In this document: one piece after another, positions 21,220 to 32,389 of the stretch
Layout of the letters: every line of letters starts with the position of its first letter
Position numbering within the stretch: the first letter of the stretch is position 1
Assembly (NCBI GenBank): GCA_037127315.1
Contig: JBBBDQ010000191.1
Coordinates: 16,601,001-16,665,000, forward strand
DNA length: 64,000 bases
Direction of reading: 5' to 3'
Source: Ascarosepion bandense
Taxonomy: Eukaryota; Mollusca; Cephalopoda; Sepiida; Sepiidae
The notes under the pieces: model-generated
Databases searched by the model: none
Told to the model about the DNA's origin: nothing
The model's input: the letters and a program-made list of their open reading frames with translations, nothing else
Made by a program: the position numbers and the translations under genes

Positions 21220-21525
21220 CGATTTTCTGCACTATTGTAAGAACTGCAACCTTGAAACTTCTGAATATCGTTTCTTATGTCTTTGTCTATGAGTGTATCG
21301 AATTTCATTAAAATTGGACCACTTCTTCTATAACCCGATTTTTCGATTATCGATTTTCGATATTTATCGAGGGTACCTCGACACATAACCTAGCTAAGAA
21401 CACTCACAGACGCTTATTGTACAACTGTGTAAATTTTCAAGAAAATCGGTTCAGCCGTTTCGGAGTCTATAGGTAACGGAAACACACATACATACACACA
21501 GACACATACACACAAAAAACAAAAC
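20999..21525 (-). mobile_element. Helitron-like element, family H1, 5' end lost
   Basis: The 3' terminus is clear: reverse complement of 20999-21018 has the hairpin CCCGATCAACGCCGGG and ends CTGCTAA before T. The interior matches the long form (TTGGTGAGAATCGGATAAAA, CGGTTCAGCCGTTTCGGAGT). A (TA)n tract at 21177-21220 lies inside. The canonical TCTAAACTTATT start is missing; the copy fades into CA/AAAC repeats. Confidence 0.65.
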
Positions 21526-22411
21526 AAAAAAAAAACAATGATACACAGAAGTTTTTAATATTATAAATATTTATAAAAATTCATAAACTTAAAAGTTTCC
21601 AAAGCCATCAATATCAATAAGGGACTATTTTATAAATCTAATTTTCCCCTTTAACTGAATTCCCGAGCTGAAGACATGAAAATAAATAATAATTAAAAAC
21701 AATGTGCCAGGAAGCATTAAAACAATGTGTCGATTTTACAATGAAAAATTTTAAACATGACAATATGCTTATCTATTATACGCGGTTAGTTGATAAGTTA
21801 AAATGGGCCTCCAATTTAATAGGTACTGTCCAATAGGATGACGATTTCCTAGCAAAAAGACTAATATGACTATCTATCATTATTATTAGTTGATAGATTA
21901 AAAATTAGTAGCGATATCTAGGTGGAAAGATTTAAACATACAAGTATATTTATCTATTATCCGCGGTTTGCTGGTCGGTTAAATTATTAGTTTAATAGGT
22001 TAAAATATAATGAACAGGAAATATAGAAATAGGCACCGATCCATGCTGCTTTTCAGGGTCGCAGAATGTAAGACGACCTGAGCGTTGCGATAAAAAGCAA
22101 CAATATTAAGATGAAAGATAGACTAGTCAAAATTGATAATAAAAAAACACCTTCAAAGAAATTCCGAGAAGTAGTTTTGAATTACCGACATTCTAGAATT
22201 TATCACTATGCTATTGCAAGATCAAAAGAGACGACAAGTAGAGAAACTTATTCATTATAAAATTGCTTTTTCATATTCAGAGCAATATGAGGATGATTCG
22301 TTTTCTCTTTTCATCTCTTTCTATCTTTCTCCCTCTCTCTCGTTTATATACAAGATGTTGTTGCAAAATTCTCAGCTCATGAAGAGACTAACATCTCCCC
22401 ACAAATTCTGT
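21526..22411. other. Unassigned AT-rich DNA
   Basis: Contains a weak internal repetition of ATTATTAGTTGATAGATTAA-type phrases (21780-21990), where TATGCTTATCTATTATACGC, then GGTTAGTTGATAAGTTAA, recurs in diverged form at 21950. No gene. Confidence 0.4.
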
Positions 22412-22482
<71 letters not shown>

Positions 22483-22538
22483 GTATGTATAACAGACACA
22501 GTGTGTGAATGTGAGCGGTGCTGAAAATTTCACTGCTA

Positions 22539-22572
<34 letters not shown>
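22412..22572. repeat. TA-CA-TA and TATC microsatellites
   Basis: TA units, CA units, then TA units at 22412-22482; TATC units at 22539-22572. Confidence 0.9.
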
Positions 22573-22609
22573 AAACCCAACACTGTTTTCTTGCCAAAAG
22601 ACCTAATGT

Positions 22610-22915
22610 ATTCAGTTAAATGCTATACGCGAAACACGCTTGGGTGATCATGTCTCGAAAGAGACATGACTGACTGGGCAGAAGATTATCCCGCAGTAGG
22701 TTGCTATTGCTTTCTGCGGTAGATTGGTTGCCAGCCAAGGCTATAGAACCCAATCTGTCCTGTTATTTAACCCATAACTGGAAGGAAGAGACGGATTAAT
22801 ACCTTTCCCAAGGGTATTTTCGCGTAAGTGAATGCAATGAATTCAACTGGAATTTGAACTCGGCTCCCCGATTTCTCGTTCCGAGCCGATATCCACTGCA
22901 CCACCACGCACATCC
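22610..22915 (-). mobile_element. Family A SINE, full length
   Basis: All modules are present on the minus strand. The 3' end is CAGTTAAATGCTATACGCG, the hairpin CATGTCTCGAAAGAGACATG (perfect 7-bp stem), the central domain GACGGATTAATACCTTTCCC, B-box complement GGAATTTGAACTCGGC, and A-box complement CCACTGCACCACC. The 5' end is at CACATCC. One of the best copies. Confidence 0.9.
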
Positions 22916-23324
22916 GTTTATTGTTAAGATTTTCGTTTTGGGTTTTTTTTCTTTCTTTCGAATGCTTTACTTTTTGTTCAGGTACTTCGTTTGTTTCTTT
23001 TTTTCTTCCCCTTCTTTTCCCTCCGGATTAGTTCCAGGTGGGTTTCAAGACGATCTCAGTTGTAGTTTAATTATTGATAATCTTGACAGAATTAGTTCTG
23101 TTGTTATTGGTATTACAACTATAATTAATATATATGTATCAGTAAAAGAGGTGCTGGTTGGACCAGCGGAAGGTAAAAAAAAAAAAAAAAAGAAGCTCAG
23201 TGAACAATCAAAACAAAAGAACGGAATATGCAGAGCTAACATTATGTCACAGAATGAAATACACACCACTTATTTGCTACCGACGTCTCGAGCACACCGG
23301 TCTCCTCAGACAAAGTAGTATATA

Positions 23325-23610
23325 AATTCATCCGCAGACAGATCTGTTTCACTGTATCACAGCTCATCAGTACGGTTAGACAGTCAATTGATTTTTACCC
23401 AGGATTGAAACCCAACCGAATTGGTGTCAGTCGGCGATTCTACCTCTGAGCTACGGGCGCTCGGTAGAAGGAGGCAGACCCTTTAGCGTGTATATTATCA
23501 TTATAAACGCCCAATAACTTTTAGTATTCTAATTCATTGCTGAATGAACGATGCGTAGATGCCAGAGTAGCTACTGTTTTTCAAAGTCTACCATTCTTCC
23601 AAAGTGCTCA
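23325..23610 (-). mobile_element. tRNA-derived SINE, family B
   Basis: Contains TCATCCGCAGACAGATCTGT, GGATTGAAACC, GGTGTCAGTCGGCGATTCTA, CCTCTGAGCTACGGGC and the 5' region TGCGTAGATGCCAGAGTAGC, to TACCATTCTTCCAAAGTGCT. A second 3'-end fragment (AGTCATCCGCAGACAGATCT) follows at 23632-23672. Confidence 0.85.
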
Positions 23611-23672
23611 CTCAAGGTGTGAGAGCGTAAATAGTCATCCGCAGACAGATCTGTTTCGCTGTATCACAGCTA

Positions 23673-24589
23673 TAAATGAGAAATGAATAGATTTTTTTCT
23701 CCGACTGTATTTCCATTTTTTGAGGATACACCTTTTTGAATAGATACCCTGTCTTTTTGTGTATCTTTAAAACAGCAAACCACAAAGGGATAAGTTTCAG
23801 TGCAAATTTCAAGTGCATTATGTTCTTTAAGGAAAACTGTGTCACTGTGTCTTGCCAGAACGTTTTCTCCTCAGTATCCATCTAACAAATTTACAAATCT
23901 ACAATTCGTGTGTTCATTGAATACTTTTGCCATATCTAGTGTGGTGCTCCTGCTATTTATCTCGAGGTTCTTGACTAAATCCCCAAAGAGGATCTATAAT
24001 GTAATCGACACTGACTTGACATCTCAACTTCAGTCACATTTCCATGGATATTGTGCAGCTTCCCTCTGTCTTTTCTACAAATATTTTCATGGCAACTGCT
24101 CTGTGTCCCGACTACATGAATTTAGTATGCTACTAGATTGGCATATAGGTCCCACGATTTACTGCTGAAATAACTAAATGCATCTACCACTACTACTTCA
24201 ACAGTTTCTTTTCTTGCATTTCTCACTCCTGGAACTCTATTTTATTTACTTGCTTCCCGGAAAAAAACACAATTAAAAAAAATTTAAATGCAACGTCAGT
24301 CACTATCTTCTATCTTCTTGAATACTGTTCGTCTTTTGGCTTTTCCTCAATCCTCCTATACTCAGTCTTTTCTTCCGCTTTCACGCCCTCTAAGCCTTTG
24401 CGTAATAGTAGCTTTCCCGCCGTGCTTGGATAAAATGTTTTAAAAAAAAAAGATAAAGAAAAAAGTATTTCGAATGTGAAGATCGCTAGAAGTAATTTAT
24501 ATTATTTGAAAACAAACAAAAAGCAAACAAAAAAAAAACAACAGGTTATCTCCTCATGTATTCACGAAAATTAATGTTTAGAGCAAATT
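23673..24589. other. Unassigned DNA; weak Penelope-like hint
   Basis: A minus-strand frame (23881-23612) contains FAVLKIHKKTG, which recalls the 'YGLPKIHK' RT motif of Penelope-like elements. Only this short phrase fits. The rest is unassigned. Confidence 0.3.
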
Positions 24590-24870
24590 TCCTCGCACTT
24601 CCCGACTGTGGAATTCTCTTCCACACGATTGCTTCCCCGACGGCTACAATCTCCAGGAGTTTAAATGTAAGGTCAATAGACACCTCCTAACACACTAACC
24701 TGCTCCCATTCTATCAAACATTCTTCCCATCTGCCCAACCCTCATCCTCGGTATCCTTACTCATCTGTCACCTTCCTCCTGACATTCCCTATGTCTAACC
24801 ACTCCTTCTCTTTACTTTCCCCTATGTAGCCCCGTGCACAATAGTGGCAGTGGAATGCCTTGTTTTGGGT
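24590..24870 (+). mobile_element. LINE 3' end (CR1/Jockey-like)
   Basis: The frame reads SRLWNSLPHDCFPDGYNLQE, then FKCKVNRHLLTH and TAA, the typical C-terminus of a non-LTR ORF2 of the CR1/Jockey group. The 3' UTR is C/T-rich, with CTCATCCTCGGTATCCTTAC, and ends GTGGCAGTGGAATGCCTTGT, then GGGTGAGATGATTAAAAAAC. 5'-truncated. Confidence 0.8.
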
Positions 24871-25222
24871 GAGATGATTAAAAAACAAAAATGTATATAC
24901 GAGGGAAAGAATAATGTAAAGTAGGAAACGTATCTTTAATCTCACTTTTCGTTTTTATTAAAGCTTCTTCAGAGAATACGGAAAAATAAAAAATAAAAAC
25001 TTTCACAAAGGGAGAGTATACTGGAATGTTCGTTGGGGTTGATTCTTATTGGTCAGATATGTGTCACGTGTATTAAAGCAATAGATAATCATTTTCAAAT
25101 GTATGTGCGTGGAATATTTTGTATGCTTATATATGTATAGAAATGCTTGTCTGTTTTCATGTATGTATGCGTATTAATACGCATATCAAGTGTATTAAAA
25201 TGATGGACAATTTTTAAATATA

Positions 25223-25622
25223 CACTACCGGCCATAATTATTTAACCACCCCAGTGTTTTAAAAAAATATTTATTTCATACTATTTTTTCGTATTTATTG
25301 CCAAGTGAATAATTGTAAATAAAATTAGAATTGTTCTTATGTTAATACTGCACAATAACATGTGCATCAAATGAATTTATAAATATTTAATAATTACCTA
25401 TATTGCAGTTTCATCAATGAAAGAATGAAGAAAATTTAGGGTGATTCGGACGAGTTCATTTTTGCTTCCTTGCATTGTAAAATTTTGCAAAGTAATGATA
25501 TCAAAGAAACCATTCTATTTTCATTTAGAATTATCCACTCGGCAATAAATACTAAAAGCAGTATGAAATATATCATTTCTTTAAAAAAAAATGGGGTTAC
25601 CTCATAATTATGGCCGGTAGTG
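25223..25622. mobile_element. TA-targeting MITE, second copy (400 bp)
   Basis: Ends CACTACCGGCCATAATTATT at left and TAATTATGGCCGGTAGTG at right. Left flank TA; right flank is CA (changed). The interior is related to the 19656 copy (GCACAATAACATGTGCA, TTAGAATTATCCACT) but longer by about 60 bp. Confidence 0.85.
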
Positions 25623-25724
25623 CATATGTGATAAAACTTTCGTACGGTAAAGTGTATGATGGTGCATGCGTGTGTTTGTTAGTCGGTAACGTTAGTTAAC
25701 ATAAGTATATATGTGAAGACAATT

Positions 25725-25743
25725 ATCTCTCTCTCTCTCTCTT

Positions 25744-25810
<67 letters not shown>
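25725..25810. repeat. (TC)n then (TA)n microsatellite
   Basis: CT units to 25742, then TA units to 25808. Confidence 0.95.
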
Positions 25811-25812
<2 letters not shown>

Positions 25813-26804
25813 ATTTGAGAAGACGCCTCGTTTATTTTAAACAGCATTTTATCTGGTTTACCGGCCGGCACACTCGAGAAAACTTATTTAAGAATATGCG
25901 CTTTCAAGCATGATTCGAAACTGTGGTTCTCTTTGCAGGAGAAACTGCCGGTTAATTCGCTATGCTTTGACCGCTAGGCTACGAAGAGCTTCGCAGTCAA
26001 ACAACGTTTTATTTCATTAACGCATGATTATTTTTCATCGAGAGATGCATCACATGATTCTGGTTCTTTCTCTGAAAAATCTACGTTTTTTCCCCTCCTT
26101 TCACTGCATCTTTCTATTTTCATTTTCTTTATTGCTGTAGTTGACTCATTATCTAACACCGAAGATACAATGTATTAAACCAGAGGTCACAAGCTACACA
26201 CATCCGGCCTGTCACTAGATATTCCTTCTTTGTAATTGTCACATTTCTCTTCTAAGTCGAAATAAACCGTATTCATGTAACTTTTTTAATTGCTTTTTCA
26301 GAATATAGGCGATTACGAATCTCTCTATATTTTTCTTTATTGTCTTTGAATTGTCCTGTATTCCTTAGAAAGATAATGGAGTGATTTCCCATTGCGTTCT
26401 CCTCAAATTAGAATATAGATTACAACATCCCCTTAGGATGTAGGTAGTCATGACTCTCCTCAGCTTTCTTTTCTTTGTTATGTGTAAATTGCCATGCATT
26501 CATGGGAAATGTGGTGGAGCGTTTCTCTCTTGACTTCTCTACGGTTTTAGATTCATAATTATGATCAACTTAAACTGGTTTTCATCCAAAGCTAGATAAC
26601 CCTGCCTACTCTGCTATGTAACCCGTAGCTGGCAAGAGAAAAGAGAAACTCGGGTATTTCCAAAGGGTATTAGTTCCATTTTATCGTCGATATCCGTTAC
26701 ACTTCTCTCACACATCATTCATTTCGGAAGACAATTTTCTGAAGAAAAATTTGCAAAATATACAATGATTCACTTAGTCTGAAATTATTAAAACCCATTG
26801 CATA
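25811..26804. other. Unassigned DNA
   Basis: No coding motif; two short T/C-rich stretches resemble LINE 3' UTR antisense (26440-26540) but are too weak to call. Confidence 0.35.
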
Positions 26805-26950
26805 AAACAACCAGCCAGTCAGTTAATTGCCATACATGGTTCACACTTGGGCGATCATATCTCGAAAGACTGGCTGGGCAGATCCTCTCTGACTTGCTAC
26901 TTAACCCATAGATTGATGGAGCCGATATCCACTGCACCACAACACACATC
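26805..26950 (-). mobile_element. Family A SINE with large deletion
   Basis: Has CAGTCAGTTAATTGCCATAC, GGGCGATCATATCTCGAAAG, ACTGGCTGGGCAGATC, then jumps to GCTACTTAACCCATAG and ends GCCGATATCCACTGCACCAC. The central domain and B-box are lost. Confidence 0.7.
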
Positions 26951-27519
26951 TGCAGTTTTTAATCCTCAGCCAATTTTCATTAATGGAATCTGGCTTACTC
27001 TCATTTTCTACTTCATAAAACGAGTCGTATACAATTCCAGAATATTATGGACTAAATGTCAACACGTCGACAGCATTGATCAATGACTATTGCAGACAAC
27101 CGGATAGAGTTGAGATTGCATACTACACTAAAGTCAAACAAAATTATAAATAACATTAATAAATATATTTCAATTTACTCAAGATTAAACGTATAGACTA
27201 TGTGGAGCTAGATTACAGTAAATTACCATATATACAGATCAATACTTAATTCTATAAAAGTCTTTTTCAACCCATGAAGCCAATAAGACGAAGTGGTTTA
27301 CTAAAATTAAAAGAAAAGGACAGATCCTCAGTGAAAAGAACAATTAAATATAACGAATGTTACATTACATTAAAACTTTTGATAACCGTAGTTGATAGCA
27401 AAGCGGTAAAACTGGAAGAGAGTACCAGAGTTCGAGAAATGCGAGAGAAGAAACTACTAGAATAGAACTTACGGTTCCATCTATTTCAACAGTAAAATGA
27501 TGAGACCTAACTGATAATC
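26951..27519. other. Unassigned DNA
   Basis: Short open frames (27274-27465) without recognisable motifs. Nothing else supported. Confidence 0.35.
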
Positions 27520-27850
27520 CAGTCTTCTTCTTTATGTATCGTGTCCCGCAAATTCTCCTGTCCTTAGTAGCCATTAACTTTGCCTTTTTTTATTTATCCT
27601 CAACCATGTTTAGTCAAGCTCATTAAGTATGTCATGCGTTGTTTTCCTCTGTTCTTCTTGCCGTCATTCTGTACTATGCGTGTCAGATTTTCTAAGCCTC
27701 TTTTCTTCATTATATGCTCTTGAAATTTCAGCTGCCTCTTTTTGATTTTAACTGTAAGTTTTTTGTTTCCATCTTCTGTCCATGGCATTCTCAGCATTCT
27801 TCTGTAGAACATCATTTTTTGTTGCCTCAAGTCTCTTAAGAAATGTAAAA
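27520..27850 (-). pseudogene. RTE/BovB-like ORF2 C-terminal fragment
   Basis: The minus-strand frame starting near 27830 encodes MFYRRMLRMPWTEDGNKK, then LKFQEHIMKKRGLENLTRIV, then KNRGKQRMTYLMSLTKHG. These are the hallmark 'RRMLRIPW ... GHIMRKEGLENL ... RGRQRMTYL' blocks of RTE-type endonuclease/reverse transcriptases. It is open for 76 codons with no start context or upstream RT, so it is a truncated relic. The 3' UTR with CTTCTTCTTTATGTATCGTG lies at 27522. Confidence 0.85.
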
Positions 27851-29360
27851 TGCATGTAACTTGGGATGATATTAGTTACCTGCACAATCGTATGCATGTA
27901 CGTAGAAATCCTTCCTTTCGTCTACAAAAATCTCAACCAATAATCCCCGACCTTAAGTGGATCTTGCTCTTTTTATTAAGTAAATGAACAGTAAAACATA
28001 TAGAACATACAGTGTAATATGGAATTATCCTGCCGAAATAGAGCATCGCCTTCGTTTCACAGGAATGGCTGCAGAACGGATTGAAGAATATTCTGGACGT
28101 ACCCACTTCATTGTACTAGGGTAAGCAAGTGCAACTGCTATGTAACCCGTAGCTGGCAAGTCATCAATGGAATTATTAGCCCTACATCTTTTTTTTCCCC
28201 TATCAACGTTATTTTTTTGTTTTTAATAAGAACACGATTTTCAGTTGATAACCCTGGTATTTTAAACAATAAAATTAATATCGACGAGCTTAGAATTAGA
28301 GAAGGACTATAAAAATTAATCTAACTTGCGATCGAAAAGTCCATCTAAAAAAAAAATACAATTTGGGAAGCACATTTTCTTTATTCGGACTTCTTGATAC
28401 TTTAAAATAATAGGTAAGTTAAATAATGTTTATACAAATTAGTTAATGTATGTGTGTTTTTTTAATAACTGCGGATTAGATGTATTCTTTCCAGCATAAG
28501 ACTTTCACTTTTAAATATAGGAATACAAACGGACATAATTAAAAGAGACAAAAATGGAAAAATGTTACGATACTTGGCAATATGAAAGAAATATTAAAAA
28601 AAAGAACAATAGAACCGGTTATTGCTAACCGGTTATCGCTCGTCACTCATAAAAACTCGATCAAGAAAAGTAAAATAACTTTTGTGCACAATCGAGGAAA
28701 AATAAAAAACAATATTGTATTGAAACGGGTGTATATTTTTAAGAAACAAATCACATTTATTCTTAAGAACCATTCATTTTGTTCACATAGGGAAGGTTGC
28801 CTTGATTTAATGAAAATCGTTTCAAGGATTTTTAAATGATAGTTAGAATGTGATTCACATAAAACTGAGAATATGTCCTATAAATTTTACTTCCTTGATC
28901 GGGTTCTGATGAATGAAATGCAATAATCAATGAGCTCAATCTGTTTTCTTTTGTTTTGTATTGTCAATTACCTAACCTGTTTTCTGTTTTTCTTCCTTTT
29001 CATTATGTTTGTTCTTTTTTCTATAATTAAAAATTCTATATGTCTAATAAGAGTTACTACTTTTGCTAAATTCAGAGCCAAGTATTCGAAAGTAAGGAGT
29101 ACTTTTTTATCTCGATTATTGTTGCTTCTATGGTTACCGGAGTTAAAAGTAAGTTACGAGTTCCACGACTCTAAGATACCGATAGAAATGCCTCGTCTAA
29201 TTTTGAGTTTAATAACTTTTACAAAAAATTGCAATAACAATCATAAATATAAATACTGGTCATTATTTAAAGAAGTAAGAGGGTACAAATGAAAACACTC
29301 AAAATTGACAAAGTTTTTAATTTCTCTGAAGCAGACGTTAAAGTCATAAGAAGGTGATCA

Positions 29361-29361
<1 letters not shown>
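27851..29361. other. Unassigned AT-rich DNA
   Basis: Two frames of 85 and 120 codons (28582-28839, 28930-29292, plus strand) are hydrophobic or lysine-rich and match no family I know. No splice or promoter evidence supports them as genes. Confidence 0.35.
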
Positions 29362-29395
<34 letters not shown>

Positions 29396-29396
29396 T
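29362..29396. repeat. (TTTC)n microsatellite
   Basis: Eight to nine TTTC units. Confidence 0.95.
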
Positions 29397-29967
29397 TCTT
29401 TCTCTGAAACCAAATAGCGTCTTTCATACCCTTTTTTCTTCTATCCTCTATTAAATAGACATGGTCAGTTGTTTATTTATGCGTAACGTTAACTAAGGAG
29501 CAAGCAGAATTATAATAAAGGGATAGCTGTAATCTAAGTAGTCGTTGCAGTAATAGAAATTGTTGGAATTTATATAAGCGAATTTCCGTATTTTAGTTTT
29601 AAGAAAGACAAGCCATTTTTTAATGTTTAAATTATATATAATTTTACTTATAAAGACTATGTATGAATCCATCGGAGAAAGCGCGTATATGTTTGTTATA
29701 TTTTGCATTTAAATGAAAAAAAAAACAACTTATTTTGTATGACGTAAAAATTTTTGCGATGCGTAATTTTTTCTCTCCCTCTTCCCTGCCACACCTCGTT
29801 AAGCAATAAGATTTTGTGGCCATCCATCAGTGTACAAACGCACAGACACTTATTGACAGAGACGCAAACACAAATATGTACCGTGACACTTGCATAAACG
29901 GTGTACGTTCTGTCACAGTTGAATAATTTTGTATACATATAGAAATGTAATGAGCGTAGTTTTATCA

Positions 29968-29968
<1 letters not shown>

Positions 29969-30057
<89 letters not shown>
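29969..30057. repeat. (TATC)n joined head-on to (TAGA)n
   Basis: TATC units run to about 30025 and then become their own inverted complement (TAGA units) to 30057, so the two halves form a self-complementary hairpin-capable repeat. A similar junction lies at 43198-43262. Confidence 0.95.
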
Positions 30058-30197
30058 TGTACGTATGTGTGTCTCTGAGGGTCTTCACGTAAATATATAC
30101 ATATGAGTGACAAAAAATAATTACATAAACATGATGAGCTATGAAAATATTTGAATGACAAAACAGATTGACGGAGAAAACTAAGTTAAACTTAGAA

Positions 30198-30198
<1 letters not shown>

Positions 30199-30277
<79 letters not shown>
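30199..30277. repeat. (CA)n-(TA)n microsatellite
   Basis: About 26 CA units followed by about 13 TA units. Confidence 0.95.
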
Positions 30278-30281
<4 letters not shown>

Positions 30282-30354
30282 CAGATTCAAAAACAGGTAA
30301 ATAACAGGATATGAGAACCTTCTACGAAGGCCTAACATGTAAATAAATACGCTG

Positions 30355-30450
30355 TTAGTCAGTTAAGTGCCATACGTGATACACGCTTTGGGCCATCATG
30401 TCTCGAAAGAGACATGACGGACTGAGCAAAAGATTCTGCCGCAGTTGTTA
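30355..30450 (-). mobile_element. Family A SINE 3' fragment
   Basis: CAGTTAAGTGCCATACGTGA, the hairpin CATGTCTCGAAAGAGACATG and AAGATTCTGCCGCAGTTG only. Confidence 0.75.
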
Positions 30451-30692
30451 TTGACGACCACAATCTTATAACATAAGACATGCAGATATATTAATGCCAT
30501 ACGCTGAAAAGAAACTACATGATCTTCTACAGAAAGTAGTAAAGAAAATCAAGGTAAAAAACAAAATCAAATCTAAGAAGACAGAATGTATGGTAATCAA
30601 CAAAAGAAACAAGCCACCATGCAAATTACAAATAAAAGATAATAAATTAAGCAAGAGCAAAAATTTAAATATTTAAATATTTAAATATCTAA

Positions 30693-31195
30693 TCTAAACT
30701 TATTTATAAATGGAACTTTGTCTCTGTGTGTGTGTCTGTGTATGTGTGTATCCGTTACCTATAGACTCCTAAACGGCTGAACCGATTTTCTTGAAAATTT
30801 ACACAGTTGTACTATAAGCGTCTGCGAGTGTTGGTAGCTAGGTTTTGTGTCGAGGTACCCCGGATAAATATCGAAAATCGAAAAAATCGGGTTATAGAAG
30901 GAGTGGTAGGATTTTAATCAAATTTGATACACTCATAGACAAAGACATAAGAAATGATATTCAGAAGTTTCAAGGTTGCAGTTCTCGATGAAAAAAACTT
31001 ATTTGATATCGATACCAGGAAATCAAAATTTGACTTACATCCATTCATTTTTCTTTCAATCTAGTTTCGCTTTAACTGGAAACAACTATTGCTTTTTAGT
31101 GTTTCGTGCCAACGTCCAAAGAGTCTGAGCTCCAGGACCATGGATTAGTTTTAAAACTTTCATTACACCCGAGCAACGCCGGGCTATACTGCTAG
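30693..31195 (+). mobile_element. Helitron-like element, family H1, complete ends
   Basis: Best-defined H1 copy, 503 bp. It starts TCTAAACTTATTTATAAATG after an A and ends with the G/C hairpin CCCGAGCAACGCCGGG, then CTATACTGCTAG before a T. This fits Helitron rules: 5' TC, 3' hairpin followed by CTRR, insertion between A and T, no target duplication. The interior has (GT)n and CCTATAGACTCCTAAACGGC. It sits inside a LINE relic, so it inserted after that LINE. Confidence 0.75.
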
Positions 31196-31527
31196 TTTTA
31201 AAAATGCGACACCGAAATCTGAAGACGTATTACGACAGCGACAAAGGACTTAGGCAAATTATTAAGAAACAGGAAAATTTCGTAAGAATAAAAAAAAACG
31301 AGCTGAACTGTTATGTAGTATCGATACACTTATATGGCAGTAAATGCTTGACTATCTCATTAAAGAGGAAGCAGAGATTTGAAGCAATAGATATATGGTT
31401 TCACAGAAGGATGATGAGAATCCCATCGATTGAACAAGTGGGCAAAGACGGAATTTAAAACAAAACACAAAGGACACTTATTTATACAAAGCATCAGAAA
31501 GCGATAATTGAAATTTATAGGGCGCGT

Positions 31528-31995
31528 AATGAGGAAATAGGCTTGAGAAATTTGACACTCACAGGGCAGATTGAAGCAAGAGCGACAAAAGAAAGCAGCA
31601 CATGACCTACCTATCGAGTTTGTGTAATAATGAGGAAAGTGGGCTTGGTGAATTTTACACACGTATGGAATGTTGAAGTCAAGAGAGACATAAGAAAGCA
31701 GCGCATATCCTACCCAAGGAGTTTGTACAAATGGATGGAACAACAGGCACACATAATGAGGAAAGTGGGATTGGTGAATATGACACTCGTAGAACATGTT
31801 GAAGTCAATGGAGACAAAGAAAAGCAAACCATAACTTATATAAAAAGTTTGTGCAAATGGATAGAAAAAGAGGCACACCTAATGAGGAAAGAGAGATTGG
31901 TGAATTTGACACTCTTAAGACATTGAAATCAAAAGGGACAGAGAAAAGAAGCGCATAATCTATCTAACGAGCTTACGGAAATGGATGGAAGAACA
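31528..31995 (+). repeat. In-frame tandem repeat of a 126-bp LINE module
   Basis: AATGAGGAAA starts occur at 31528, 31629, 31755 and 31881: spacings 101, 126 and 126. The 126-bp units are exactly 42 codons and keep one frame (MRKVGLVNFTHVW..., MRKVGLVNMTLVE..., MRKERLVNLTLL...). Each is the 'MRKEGLENLTL...KQRMTYLMSLCKWMEEQ' C-terminal block of RTE ORF2, present once in ordinary copies. The first unit has a 25-bp deletion. Confidence 0.9.
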
Positions 31996-32029
31996 GAGAT
32001 TAGGAGAGATAGCAAAATAAAGTAAAATA

Positions 32030-32389
32030 AAATAAACTTTACTAAATGCTACAAAGTCCATGCTATTGTGGAGAGTCATGGTTGACGACACCCTTTAGTG
32101 ACACGGCTAAAAAGAAGAAATATCCCTAACACATGTAAAATTTTAAATGGGCATGATATTTAGATTTGAAATTTGATCATCTTGCCGAAATAAAGCAACA
32201 AGTATTGAGTTAATATTTTATAATCACAAAGTTGTTGGCTTTGCATCTTCATGTAAAGGAAGGCACAATTAGAACGTTTATGTCCTTTCTGGGCTAAATG
32301 AAACGTTGAACTAAACATTTGTTTGAGAAATTTTGATAAAAATTCTACGTGAATGAATTCCTAAATCTATTTGAAAAGTTGTTCAATTT
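32030..32389. other. Unassigned DNA between LINE and satellite
   Basis: AT-rich, no match found within the window. The last bases (CAATTTGACTCATTTTG) merge into the first satellite unit. Confidence 0.4.

Larger units (their letters stand above)
30455..32025 (+). pseudogene. RTE/BovB-like LINE ORF2, split by a Helitron
   Basis: The upstream part (30479-30676) encodes ADILMPYAEKKLHDLLQKVV, then KSKKTECMVINKRNKPP and CKLQIKDNKLSKSKN. This is the region from the RT 'FADD'-like position (here ADI) to the 'KTE-MVI-KR' block. A Helitron (30693-31195) interrupts it. The frame resumes at 31204 with MRHRNLK (from the 'KCDTEIR' block), KKQENFVRIKKNELNCYVVS, LYGSKCLTISLKRKQRFEAI and FHRRMMRIPSIEQV. The 3' part carries a 42-codon module repeated in tandem. 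Stops and frameshifts make it non-functional. Confidence 0.85.

Noticed and set aside
23800..24168. 122-codon plus-strand ORF
   Set aside because: No motif; the opposite strand carries a short Penelope-like hint, and the frame lacks any supporting signal.
28582..29292. Two ORFs of 85 and 120 codons as possible exons
   Set aside because: AT-biased, no recognised motif, no convincing splice or promoter signal, and within the chance ORF length for such DNA.
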